Assembly (NCBI GenBank): GCA_947044405.1
Contig: CAMRHE010000133.1
Span: 2,914,001 to 2,978,000, forward strand
Length of the DNA stretch: 64,000 nt
From: Leptodactylus fallax
Lineage: Eukaryota > Chordata > Amphibia > Anura > Leptodactylidae
Direction: 5' to 3'
The stretch's first letter is position 1; each line of letters begins with the position of its first letter. The position numbers and the translations under genes were made by a program. Under the pieces are notes generated by a model. The model had not been told where the DNA came from and ran no database searches. It saw only the letters and a program-made list of their open reading frames with translations. This document shows positions 22,545 to 31,589 of the stretch, in pieces.

Positions 22545-22742
22545 GTGGTGGAAGCGGTGGGATCTTAGGATAACAGTGTGTGGGTGTGATATCACTCAGA
22601 CACTGAGGATTGTGGCAATCCTATGGCACGAGCTCGGTATGAGATCAGGCTTAAAATACGGTGAAAGTTTGGTACAGTACTGTTCCCTCCCTTCTTCTTT
22701 TTTTTTCTGTCCTATCTTTTATTTGGCAACGGCTTCTAGTGG
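22545..22742 (+). promoter_or_regulatory. Leader with primer-binding-site candidate
   Basis: The primer-binding site must lie immediately after the 5' LTR. The bases there read GTGGTGGAAGCGGTGGGATC (22545-22564). I cannot assign the tRNA. The remaining leader of about 180 bases has no recognised signal, and the gag ATG follows at 22743. Confidence 0.5.
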
Positions 22743-24028
22743 ATGTCTTGGTCTCTGAGAAGTGGAGCCAGGGGACGTCGGCAACTGACTGATACAAACT
22801 CTGAGCAGATGGCTGATATGGAAGGTGCTGCAGCCGGGCAGGACAAGGAGCAAAGTCCTGAGAGGCTGGCACAAGAAAACATCACCATGCCAGACAGTTC
22901 AGCAGGTGCCCTTACCCCAGAGATAACTTTTCCTGGAGGGACCAGTAGCCCCAGTTCTGTGGGGGTAACGGACTTATACTTGCAAATGGCCTTACAGCAG
23001 ATAGCTGCCGGTGAGTCTAACACCCGTCTGCAGGTAATTCTCCAGTACCAAGAAGCTGCAGAGCGCCGGGCGGAGAGAGAGGCCGCTGCTGCAGAGCGTC
23101 GGGCTGAGAAAGAGGCTGAGCGAGAGGCCCGTGAATGCCAGGCGGAGAGGGAGCATCAGCTTGAGCTAAAAAAAGCTGGAACTTCGCCAGCAGGTGCAAC
23201 CTTCCCCTGCACAAACTCCAGGAGCCCAAGCCCTAAAGATCCAATCCAAGGACTTTCCAGTCTTGGAAGATAACGGGGACTTGGACTCTTTCTTGCGGGG
23301 ATTTGAGAGGGTGTGTAAGCAGCATCATATTCACCAGGCAGAATGGGCCCGTTACCTGTCTCCCCGGCTGAAGGGAAAAGGCCTGGATGTTTCCACGAGC
23401 TTTCCAGAGGATGCGAACTATGAGACCATCAAAGCGGCACTGATCCGGAGATACCGGCTCACGCCGGAGGTGTACCGCAAAAAGTTCCGGAATATACAGC
23501 GGGGTCCCACAGAGAGCTATGCGGATGTTCTGCACCACTTACAGGCTACATTCTGGCAGTGGATCAAAGGACTTACTGTCACCACGTTTGAGGACCTTGG
23601 GGACAATATGATAAAGGAACAATTTCTCCAGGTGTGCCCTCTGGAGGTCCGCCAGTTCGTGTGTGATCAGAAACCCAAGACAGCAGACCAGGCTGCAGAG
23701 ATTGCTGACGACTATGTGTCCACCAGAGAGCAAGGGACCAAGAGAGGAGCCACACTACAGAGACCCCCAAGCTGGAAGGAGGGGCAAAGCTGGAGTTCAC
23801 CACAGCCTGCGGTCTCCAAGTGGGGTAAGACGAACTCTGTCCTGGGTGCCCCCTCTACTTCCCCTGTCCCAAGAACTCTGGGCGCCCCGGTGACCCCCCT
23901 CCAAGTCCCAAGGAGAGGTCCAGTGGTGTCATGCCTGTAACCAGCCAGGACATTTCAAGGCGGAGTGCCCCAACCGCTCTAAGAACCCCCCTGTTTCCCC
24001 AGCCACAGCAGCTGGCTCATCTGTATAC
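22743..24028 (+). pseudogene. gag: gag (capsid with SCAN-like region, zinc knuckle), frameshifted
   Basis: Gag would form the retrotransposon's cytoplasmic particle and bind its RNA. From ATG 22743 the N-terminal part ends in a highly charged, probably coiled-coil stretch (AERRAEREAAAAERRAEKEA, about 23065-23175). A run of seven A at 23168-23174 shifts the frame. The capsid part then spans about 23194-23750. Its second half (EQFLQVCPLEVRQFV, TADQAAEIADDY) resembles the vertebrate SCAN domain, which is thought to descend from Gmr1-type gag. A second shift near a run of six C (23894-23899) precedes a CCHC knuckle, CHACNQPGHFKAEC (23927-23968), that lies in the pol frame. No start is needed downstream because knuckle and protease share a frame. 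Confidence 0.9.
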
Positions 24029-24400
24029 TTGGTGGGGAGGGAGGGGTTGCAATCCAATGCCAACCGTCAACAGGTCACTGTGGGGGATAAAGTGGTCATG
24101 GGATTTCGGGACACTGGGGCGGATGTTACTCTGGTGCAACCTGACTTGGTCCCTCCGGACAGTATTATCCCTGGAAAAACTCTGACCCTGAGGGGTATTG
24201 GACAAGAACTCTTAACTGTGCCCATAGCTTGCGTCCATTTGGACTGGGGTGCGGGAAAAGGAATGCGTGATGTGGGGCTAATGTCTGATCTGCCTGCCAA
24301 TGTACTATTGGGAACAGATTTGGGGCCCTTGGTGTCCCAATATGGGGTGGGAGTAGCCCCACCTCGCTGTGACAAAATGTCTGTACTGAAGGATGATTTT
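24029..24400 (+). pseudogene. pro: Retroviral-type aspartic protease domain
   Basis: The protease would cleave the Gag-Pol polyprotein. The active-site motif FRDTGADVTLV is seen with its Asp codon at 24110-24112. DLPANVLLGTDLG (about 24286-24324) is the C-terminal ILG-type motif that completes the fold. The domain is open and intact in itself. The frame continues upstream into the zinc knuckle, so the ATG at 24029 is internal, and continues downstream through a linker of low complexity to the integrase. Confidence 0.88.
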
Positions 24401-25003
24401 AATGTGGTGTTGAAGCCTGTCACACAGGCAGAGGGAGGGGTCAGCAGCCTGCTTCCCCCTGATGTGTGCCCAGCTAAAGGAATTAGTGAGCATGTAAATG
24501 AGGGGCTGTGGAATGTTAACCTGGCTGTAGCCCCGCCCACATCTGCGGGTGGTGAGAGCCCCCTCAGTGTGACCCTGGCTGAGCCATTCACCCATGCAGT
24601 TCACTGTGCATCAATGAATGAATGCAATGTCAATGTAATCGCTAATTCTTGCCTTGCAGATTTCCAGGGTTGCTCTTCTGAGATGCTGGGGGCAAACCCA
24701 ATTGATGACAATGTGCCAGGTGGTCAGGTGGGTCACGGGGATCTCAGAGCCGATCCGGATGAGGAACGGACTGCTGGTTTTGCGGTGGTAACCCGCAGCC
24801 AGAGTGATAGAGGGGTGGAAGGCGCTCCGACCCCTGAGCCGTTCCCTCTGTCACCCAGAGATGGCACTGAGACCGCCATGACTAGCCTCCCCGCACTGGA
24901 GCCGGAGGAGTCCGGCGGGTATGTGACATGCACATCTCTTCTGTCTGGTTCCAGTCAGGAGTTCAGGGACGCTGTCCAAGCTGACCGCAATCTGGACGCA
25001 TTG
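24401..25003 (+). pseudogene. pol linker between protease and integrase
   Basis: This is an open reading frame of about 200 codons with no recognised domain. It has many Asp, Glu and Pro residues and several GG turns, and may be a poorly conserved spacer. It is continuous with the protease frame and runs directly into the integrase zinc-binding region. I do not assign it a function. Confidence 0.6.
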
Positions 25004-26300
25004 AAGGGGCGTGCTGCTCAACCTCCCTTGGAGTCGGACAAGGACCGTGTGTACTGGGAGCAAGGGAGGTTGTACCGGGAAACGATCCCCACAAAGGGAA
25101 AAGAAAGTCGGCTCAGGGAGAAACATTTGGTGGTCCCCCCCCCCTATCGAGTGGAGTTGTTGTAGATTGCTCATGATATTCCACTGGCAGGTCACCTGGG
25201 GATCGCTAAGACCAAGGCTCGCCTCAGCCACTTATTCTACTGGCCTAAAATGGGGACAGATGTAGCTAAATACTGCCGTTCATGTGATACTTGTCAGAGG
25301 ATGGGCAAGGCGGGGCAAGGCTCAAAAGCCCCAATGATACCTATGCCCATCATAACCGAACCTTTCCAGCGGGTGGCTGTGGATCTCATTGGACCTCTGT
25401 CCATTCCCAGTCGCACCGGGAAACGTTTCATATTAACGGTAGTAGACTACGCTACTAGGTACCCGGAAGCTGTCGCTCTGTCTTCCACCCGGGCTGATGT
25501 AGTGGCCAAGGCTCTGGTAGGCATCTTCTCCCGTGTTGGATTTCCCAGAGAGATGCTCACAGGCCAAGGTACCCAGTTCATGTCTGCCTTGATGCAAGGC
25601 CTATGTAAGGTAACAGAGGTGCAACATCTGGTGTCCAGCCCGTATCACCCACAGACCAATGGCCTGTGTGAACGGTTCAATGGAACCCTGAAGCAGATGC
25701 TCAGGATGTTAGTCGAGTCCCACGGGTGCACCTGGGAGCCTTATCTCCCGCACCTGCTGTTCGCTTACCGGGAGGTGCCTCAAGCCTCAACGGGGTTCTC
25801 CCCCTTTGAGCTCTTGTACGGGAGACGTGTACATGGACCCCTAAGTCTTGTGAAAGAGTCCTGGGAAGGAGAAACGGCCATCCAAGGTGTGCCAGTCGTG
25901 GAGTATGTCCTGCGATTCCGTGACCAAATGCAGGCTATGGCGCAGCTGGTGCATGATGACATGGTCCAGGCTCAGGCCGACCAGAAGCGCTGGTATGATC
26001 AGAATGCCCGTGAGAGAACATACCAGCCGGGGCAGAAAGTATGGGTCCTAGTCCCTGAGCCCCAGGACAAGCTTCAGGCGAAATGGACCGGTCCATACGT
26101 CGTGCACCAACAGGTCAACAGTGTCAGCTACCTGGTCACTGTTGATCCAGGCCGGAACAGGCATAAGGTCTTCCATGTCAACATGATGAAGGATCATCAT
26201 GACCGGGAAGCTAGTGCCTTTCCGGTATGCAGTCTGCTAGAGGAGGGGGAAGAAGAAGACCTTGTTGACTTGCTTGCTCATTTTCAGGAGGATGGGTCCA
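25004..26300 (+). pseudogene. int: Integrase domain, upstream of reverse transcriptase; active site altered
   Basis: Integrase would insert the cDNA into host chromatin. The region begins with a His-His-Cys-Cys zinc finger: HDIPLAGHLG, then CRSCDTCQR at about 25274-25300. The core has AVDLIGPL (first Asp codon 25382-25384) and NGLCERFNGT (Glu codon 25670-25672). The second Asp position, 35 residues before the Glu, reads LTGQGTQF with Gly at 25562-25564. A TAG stop at 25163-25165 interrupts the finger, with the frame unchanged on both sides. A GPY module (KWTGPYVV, about 26080-26103) ends the domain. Its position before reverse transcriptase is the diagnostic oddity. Confidence 0.93.
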
Positions 26301-27121
26301 ACAAGAAGGCACAGGTGAATCCCCTGCTGGCTGAGGCCCAGCTGTCCCAGCTGGATGAAGTTGTGCACTCCCTACCTGGTCTGTTCTCCGTGAAGCCCGG
26401 GAGAACTGACCAGGCCATCCACCATGTGGATACCGGGAATCATGCCCCTATCCGGCGGTCGCCATATCGCGTCTCCTCGGAGGTACAGGTCCAGATGCGC
26501 AAGGAGATTGACGAGATGCTGGAACTGGGGGTGATTCAGCCCTCTCACAGTGCATGGGCTTCACCTGTGGTTCTTGTGCCCAAAAAGGACCGGACCACCC
26601 GGTTCTGTGTAGACTACAGGGAACTTAATGTGGTTACAGTCGACGACGCGTACCCCATCGACGACCTGCTTGACCGGTTAGGTAAGGCCCAGTACTTGTC
26701 CATCATGGACTTGAGTCGGGGATACTGGCAGATCCCCCTGTCCCCTCAGGCACAGGAGCGATCGGCCTTTATCACCCCTTTTGGACTGTACGAGTCCACT
26801 GTCATGCCATTCGGCATGAAGAATGCCCCTGCCACTTTCCAGCGGATGGTCAACTCCCTGCTGACGGGATGCGAAGGGTTTGCCACTGCGTACCTGGATG
26901 ACATTGCCGTCTTCAGCTCCACTTGGGAGGAACACCTACAGCACCTGGCGCAGGTGCTGGGGCGGATCCACAGTGCGGGCTTGACCGTCAAACCGGAAAA
27001 GTGTCAGCTGGGCATGCGCGAGGTCCAATACCTGGGACACCGGGTAGGTGGGGGAACCCTGAAACCAGAACCTGAAAAGCTGGATGTAATCATCCAACCC
27101 CCCGGACCAAGCGACAGGTGA
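26301..27121 (+). pseudogene. rt: Reverse transcriptase domain
   Basis: The polymerase copies element RNA to DNA in the particle. It follows integrase in the same frame without a stop. Seen in order: ASPVVLVPKKDRTTRFCVDY (substrate-binding block), IMDLSRGYWQIPL (first catalytic Asp at 26708-26710), MPFGMKNAPATFQRM, and YLDDIAVFS with the catalytic pair at 26897-26902. LTVKPEKCQLG and YLGHRV mark the connection region. All catalytic residues are present. The frame ends at TGA 27119-27121 because of a shift near a six-C run at 27098-27103. Confidence 0.95.
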
Positions 27122-27792
27122 TGTCTTTCCTGGGTACGGCAGGGTACTATAGGAAGTTCATACCGAACTATAGTGCTCTGGCTGCCCCCTTGACGGACCT
27201 CACCAAGAAGAAGTTGCCGCAAACTGTCCAGTGGACGGATGCTTGCGAGCGCTCCTTCCAGGCCCTGAAAGCGGCCCTGGCGAACGCACCTGTACTTCAG
27301 GCGTACGATGAGTCACGTCCGCTTGTGCTACAGACAGACGCCAGCACCTACGGACTCGGTGCCGTACTGAGCCAGCTTGACTCAGCGGGGCAAAAGCACC
27401 CGCTGCAGTACCTCAGCCGAAAGCTTCTGCCGCGGGAGGTGGCCTACGCCACAGTGGAGAAGGAATGCCTAGCAATTGTTTGGGCCTTGCAGCATCTGCA
27501 GCCTTACTTGTATGGGCGCCACTTCACCGTGGTGACGGATCACAACCCACTGATCTGGATCAAACGTGTTGCAGGTCAGAATGGATGGTTGTTACATTGG
27601 ACCCTGGTGCTGCAGCGATACAACTATGACATCCAGCACAAGCCTGGCCAGGCCCATGGCAATGCCGATGGCCTGTCCCGGCGGGGTGAGGCTGCGAAGG
27701 TGCGGGTAGAAGAGGAACGGAGCTCTTCCACCCTACACGCTCTAAAAAGGGGAGGTGTGATGATGAGACCCTCAGTTGTACATCTTTCTTAG
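27104..27792 (+). pseudogene. rnh: RNase H domain
   Basis: RNase H removes the RNA strand during reverse transcription. The conserved block MSFLGTAGYYRKFIPNYS, which joins reverse transcriptase to RNase H in this family, is in the new frame, so the reading must be shifted here and not started anew at the ATG 27118. QTDASTYGLGAVLS (Asp codon 27337-27339), TVEKECLAIVWAL, VVTDHNPL and GNADGLSR give the Asp, Glu, Asp, Asp catalytic set, all intact. The stop at 27790-27792 lies 35 bases inside the 3' LTR. Confidence 0.93.
27744..27755 (+). promoter_or_regulatory. Polypurine tract
   Basis: AAAAAGGGGAGG lies directly before the 3' LTR and is the expected primer for plus-strand DNA synthesis. Confidence 0.85.
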
Positions 27793-28424
27793 AAATGTAT
27801 TTTTACTTGCTCATGTCAGTCCTCCCCCTACTTGTTGTGCTTAAGTTGGGTTTACACTGCTGGATGGTACGCTTCACTGGTTTTATGGGAGATGGCTTGC
27901 TATAGCCAGGCACTTTTATTATCCCTGGCCAGATGGCGATGGGGGATAGTAGGCCAGTGACCTTAACTTCACCCATCCCTCCCAGCACCTAGAAAGGTAC
28001 CCATCTCTCTGAGGATTCTGCAAAGGAGGGAGAAGGAGGGCTGGCTGGGGGAGGTGAAGGGTGGGGCTGAACAGGGTCTTCATACTGAGGTGGGGTGAGG
28101 TCTTTTGTCTTTGTGTGGAGCCTGGAAGAGAGACAGCTAAGAGACTTAGGTCTGGTATTACTCTATACTTTATTTCCATTTTTGTTTTATGTGCTGTATC
28201 ATCGCATTTTTGCTCGTATATTTATGCTTGATCATATTAATATTGTATATTTCTGTATATGCTATTAATTAGTACCGACCCACTTGGGTTATTAAATATA
28301 TAAAATTTATACAGCTCGTATCATTCTATCCTACGAACTCGGTCTGCTCACGGGTTGTGAGTGGAAGGTTAAGAAGGGTGGTCGCAGGTAGGCCAAGAGG
28401 TTTGGCAAGGCGATATTCTTCACA
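27756..28424 (+). repeat. 3' long terminal repeat (669 bp)
   Basis: This is the same sequence as 21868-22544 apart from about 12 substitutions that I could count and an 8-bp deletion at the TGTTG direct repeats. It ends GATATTCTTCACA and is followed at once by the target copy AGCTG. Confidence 0.95.
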
Positions 28425-28775
28425 AGCTGACAGTGAAGCCACCTGATAGCTAGCAGCATCTTCATCTATATTTGATAGTGGAGACAATTGAGAGCTAGCA
28501 GGATCCTCATCCATAGTTGATAGTGGAGCCACCTTAGATCTAGCAGGATCTTCATCTATAGGTGTCACTCAAAACAACTGAAAGCTAGCAGGATTCTCCT
28601 CTACAGTTGATAGTGGAGCCACCTGAGAGCTAGCAGGATCTTGATCTATAGTTGATAGTGGAGACAACTGAGAGCTAGCAGGATCATTCTCCGTAGTTGA
28701 CATTGAGACCACCTAAGAGCAGCATCCTCATTTATAGTTGACAGTGGGGCCACCTGAGAGCTAGCAGCATCCTAG
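28425..28775 (-). repeat. 45-bp minisatellite, right part
   Basis: Continuation of the array at 21527-21867. Most units are exactly 45 bp. On the minus strand they encode the same acidic, serine-rich repeat, but one unit carries an in-frame TGA and another has lost 4 bases, so the frame is broken on this side. Confidence 0.85.
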
Positions 28776-28865
28776 TGTATACAGCTGTAACAGAGTTTTA
28801 CCTATCACTTAATACATTAACACTATGGCACAGTGTTATCTTGGGTGACATTTCTATGACTTTTT

Positions 28866-29380
28866 TCAACATTAAGTAATTTATTGAAGTTTTGTATAAG
28901 AACAAAAACAAAGCGAGCAGAGTTTCAGCTAAGGTGGTACAAAGGAAAGGAGGGGAGGAGTGGGGAGAACAAGGAACAACAGGGGGGACAACGGAACGGC
29001 TCGTGGGAGTAACAAAGGCTCTGTCACAGCAGAGTCAGACAATACAAACAATAACAAGATAAAAAATAAATGTAAATCGAACTAGTACAATAGAAAATGA
29101 GAAAAGAACAGGGGGAAAGGAAGGTTAAGGAGACACAGAGGGGAAGGCAGACTGGAACTCAGCAGAGTAGTAAAAGTGATTCCATAGGAGCCACATTTGT
29201 TGGTGGGCTCTGTCATCTTGTTTCAATTCTGCGAGCAAATTTTAGGTCCTGCGGATACGCCGGACCTCCTGAAGCCAAGACAACAGAGAGGGGGGCGTCT
29301 GGGATTTCCACAATCTAGGGATAACAGACTTCGCTGCCAGAGCGATGCCAGTGACCGTCTGAATAATGCAACGGACCTCT
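28866..29380 (-). mobile_element. 5'-truncated L1-like LINE, antisense
   Basis: Read on the minus strand, 29372-29160 encodes the C-terminal end of an L1-type ORF2. AAKSVIPRLWKSQTPPSLLSW is followed by QEVRRI, and further on WLLWNHFYYS in a shifted frame. A short 3' UTR follows, with an AATAAA signal (complement of 28880-28885) just before the end. The 5' part of the element is absent, the usual outcome of LINE insertion. It lies antisense about 300 bp upstream of the SLC36 exon, probably inside its last intron. Confidence 0.75.
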
Positions 29381-29665
29381 GACATAAATTTTCTTTATAT
29401 TGTACAGTATGTGTCTATGGGTGCCCCCTCCTTTCCCCAGTGGTTGTGATCTGAATTGCAGTCTGACAAAGGTTTTATTAGCATATTGTGATTTATTGAA
29501 TTTGTATCATGCTTGTTATTCTGCTATCCCAACTCCAAACCTACAGTGTATACTGTGTATATTCTATAAATCTATATGATGTGTATACCCCTTTAAATAT
29601 ACTATATCATATAGTGTCAATGCTAATTAACCCCCCCCCCACTCTTTTTTTTTTTTTCTCTGCAG
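29381..29665 (+). promoter_or_regulatory. Intron end with splice acceptor
   Basis: The 3' end of an intron: a run of 11 C, then CTC and a long T tract, ending CTCTGCAG with AG at 29664-29665. The exon begins at 29666 with GT completing a split codon (phase 1). The 11-C and T runs form an unusually strong polypyrimidine tract. Confidence 0.85.
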
Positions 29666-29970
29666 GTGCCATGGCCGTGTCCATTCCACGTCTTGACCTC
29701 GTGATCTCATTTGTGGGTGCCGTGTGCAGCAGTTCATTAGCCCTAATCTTACCCCCATTGGTGGAGATCATCACCTTCTACAAGGAGGACCTGCACCCGC
29801 TCACAATAGTGAAGGACCTTTCCATCGCCATCATTGGATTTGTGGGGTTTGTTATGGGAACATACGTCACGGTTGAAGAAATCATTCATCCGACTCATTT
29901 ACTATTAGCGGCAAATGTCACGGAAAGTCCTCTTCAAGACATCAACAGCACCTCCTTGAGGACTCCTTGA
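29666..29970 (+). CDS. slc36a4-like: SLC36-family amino-acid transporter, last coding exon
   Basis: SLC36 proteins are 11-helix proton-coupled amino-acid transporters. A1 works at the plasma and lysosomal membrane, and A4 is a high-affinity endolysosomal form linked to growth signalling. This exon supplies the last 100 residues. [14 protein letters not shown] and [11 protein letters not shown] are the penultimate membrane segment. [18 protein letters not shown] is the last one, followed by VEEIIHPT and a C-terminal NST near the end, as in family members. VEEIIHPT and SFVGAV favour A4, while PLTIVKD resembles A1, so the paralogue is not settled. The acceptor at 29664-29665 fixes the 5' edge, so the ATG at 29671 is internal. 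The stop is TGA 29968-29970. Other exons were not recognised in this window. Confidence 0.93.
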
Positions 29971-30075
29971 GAGGAGATGCAAAGAAAAAGATTCCTATTC
30001 CTGTGCCTTTAATTCAGGGTGAAGGAGACATGACACTGCACTGTAGGGACTCAACAGACTATTTATTAAAAGCAA
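29971..30075 (+). promoter_or_regulatory. 3' UTR start with ATTAAA candidate
   Basis: After the stop there is a short unique stretch with ATTAAA at 30065-30070, 95 bases downstream. That is the commonest variant polyadenylation signal. No canonical AATAAA was seen in the next several hundred bases, but a longer UTR cannot be excluded. Confidence 0.4.
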
Positions 30076-31085
30076 TACTATATGAAATGGATATTCTTAT
30101 ATATTTTATTGTATTTTGTATCTATCAAAGGGTTAATAGCCTTATATGTTGTAGGTAGGGATATTCTGACCAATGACATTTAGGATACATTTTAGAATAG
30201 GCAGAGGTCAAAGCGATCTTCAAGTTTTAGAAAAACATAGTTGCATTCTTCCAAAAGAGCACCACACCTGTTCTCAGGCTGTATGTGGTATTGCAACTCA
30301 TTCCTATTCACTTCAATATAGCCAAGCTGCAATACCAGACACAGCCTATAAACAGGCATGGCACTGTTTCTAGAAGAAATCGACAACCCCTTTATTTCTA
30401 ACTCTATCTGTACTTTAGGAAAGTGACCTGGATCCTACGGCTTTGCAGCACTTGTACAATCGGTATTCTGGGAGATGTAGTTCGACAGCAGCTGGAAAGC
30501 TACATAAGTTACAGACCACACGGTACAATAATGTAGTGATCTGCAGATGTTCCATATATAGCGTGTGTGCGATCAGGAAGATGCTGAAGTATGGCAGGTA
30601 GTCATTAGAGGACAGCGTTGAGAATAGAAACTTGTGCTTTTCACTTATTTCAGGGTACATTCTGTGCTTCCTAAACAATACGGATTATTCTCACAGCGAC
30701 AAGCCAGCTCCATGAAAGTCTACCGCAAGGTACTTGTGTCACCGCCAAAAATACGGTAATATAGAAAAACTGAAATCCTTGACTTCTCCGAACTTTATAG
30801 ATTCTGTTTTAACTTCTTTCTAAGTATTTGTTTACAAGTCGGAGCAGTACTTCACGCACCACACTGAAAGCTGAGTCGCGCAGGGGTAGGAACGTTGAAC
30901 AAATAGCTATTTCAGCTCTGCTACATTTGTACATTCACCTTTACAATCATTTCATAGTGCAATAATGCATCTCAAATGTTACAATTTGTTCCCGTTTTTT
31001 GGCTGCAGTTTCTGTGCAGACCTATGTGTTTCCATGGTAACAGACTACAGACAACACTGATCCTGCAGTCATATTCCCTTCTATC
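30076..31085. other. Non-coding stretch with a repeat fragment
   Basis: CTCAGGCTGTATGTGGTATTGCAAC and CATTCACTTCAATATAGCC (30275-30320) belong to a common dispersed repeat. Nothing else is recognised. It may include the distal 3' UTR of the transporter gene. Confidence 0.4.
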
Positions 31086-31089
31086 TGTC

Positions 31090-31430
31090 CCTTAAAAGGG
31101 TTGTCCAGAATAAAAAAAAAAAAAAAAATTGAATTAGGCCACGGGAGGTGAAAACAAAAAAAAAAAACCCATACTCACCTATCCTCGCTCCCCCCCAGCG
31201 CAGTCTGGCTGGTCCAATGTTTTCTCCGGCGGAAGTCACCGCCGCATGTGACTGCTGAGGCCAATCAGCGGCCTAAGAAAAGGGACTCAGGACGTCACCG
31301 AGGACTTCCACCTCAAGAAACCATCGGAGCAACAGGACTGGACCGCACTGGGAGGCATCGGGGACAGGTGAGTATGTGGTTTTTTGGGTTTTTTTTCACC
31401 TTCCCCGATGTAATATAAAAAAAAAATCTT
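31090..31430. repeat. Foldback MITE-like repeat
   Basis: The segment pairs AAAAGGGTTGTCCAGAATAAA...CATACTCACCTATCCTCGC on the left with CGGGGACAGGTGAGTATGTGG...ACCTTCCCCGATG on the right, with GC-rich GCCAATCAGCGGCC in the centre. One arm matches 16665-16800. It has no coding content. Confidence 0.65.
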
Positions 31431-31589
31431 AAAAAATTTAATTCTTATCAAATTAAATCTGGTAGACAGGCAAGTAGAGAATAGATGAATGACAATATGA
31501 CTGCAGGATCTGACTACATTGGCTTGTTTTGTAGTCTGTTACCATGGAGATATAGAAGTCTTCATAGGGGATGTATACACAGGGGAAAT

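Larger units (their letters stand above)
21868..28424 (+). mobile_element. Gmr1-type Ty3/Gypsy LTR retrotransposon, complete but mutated
   Basis: The 6557-bp element runs from TGTGATGATG to TTCTTCACA. Target duplications AGCTG lie at 21863-21867 and 28425-28429. Order: 5' LTR, leader, gag (capsid, zinc knuckle), protease, integrase, reverse transcriptase, RNase H, polypurine tract, 3' LTR. Integrase before reverse transcriptase is the reverse of ordinary Ty3/Gypsy and is the hallmark of the Gmr1 group first described from cod. The two LTRs differ by about 12 substitutions and one 8-bp indel (near 2 percent), so the copy is young. It carries three frameshifts, one stop codon and an altered integrase active site. 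Removing the element and one AGCTG copy joins the two minisatellite halves into a normal unit. Confidence 0.96.

Noticed and set aside
22545..22564. Assignment of a particular primer tRNA
   Set aside because: The bases after the LTR do not let me match a tRNA 3' end with confidence by eye.
24067..24591. 174-residue minus frame inside the retrotransposon
   Set aside because: A shadow of the protease/pol frame on the other strand, without recognisable domains.
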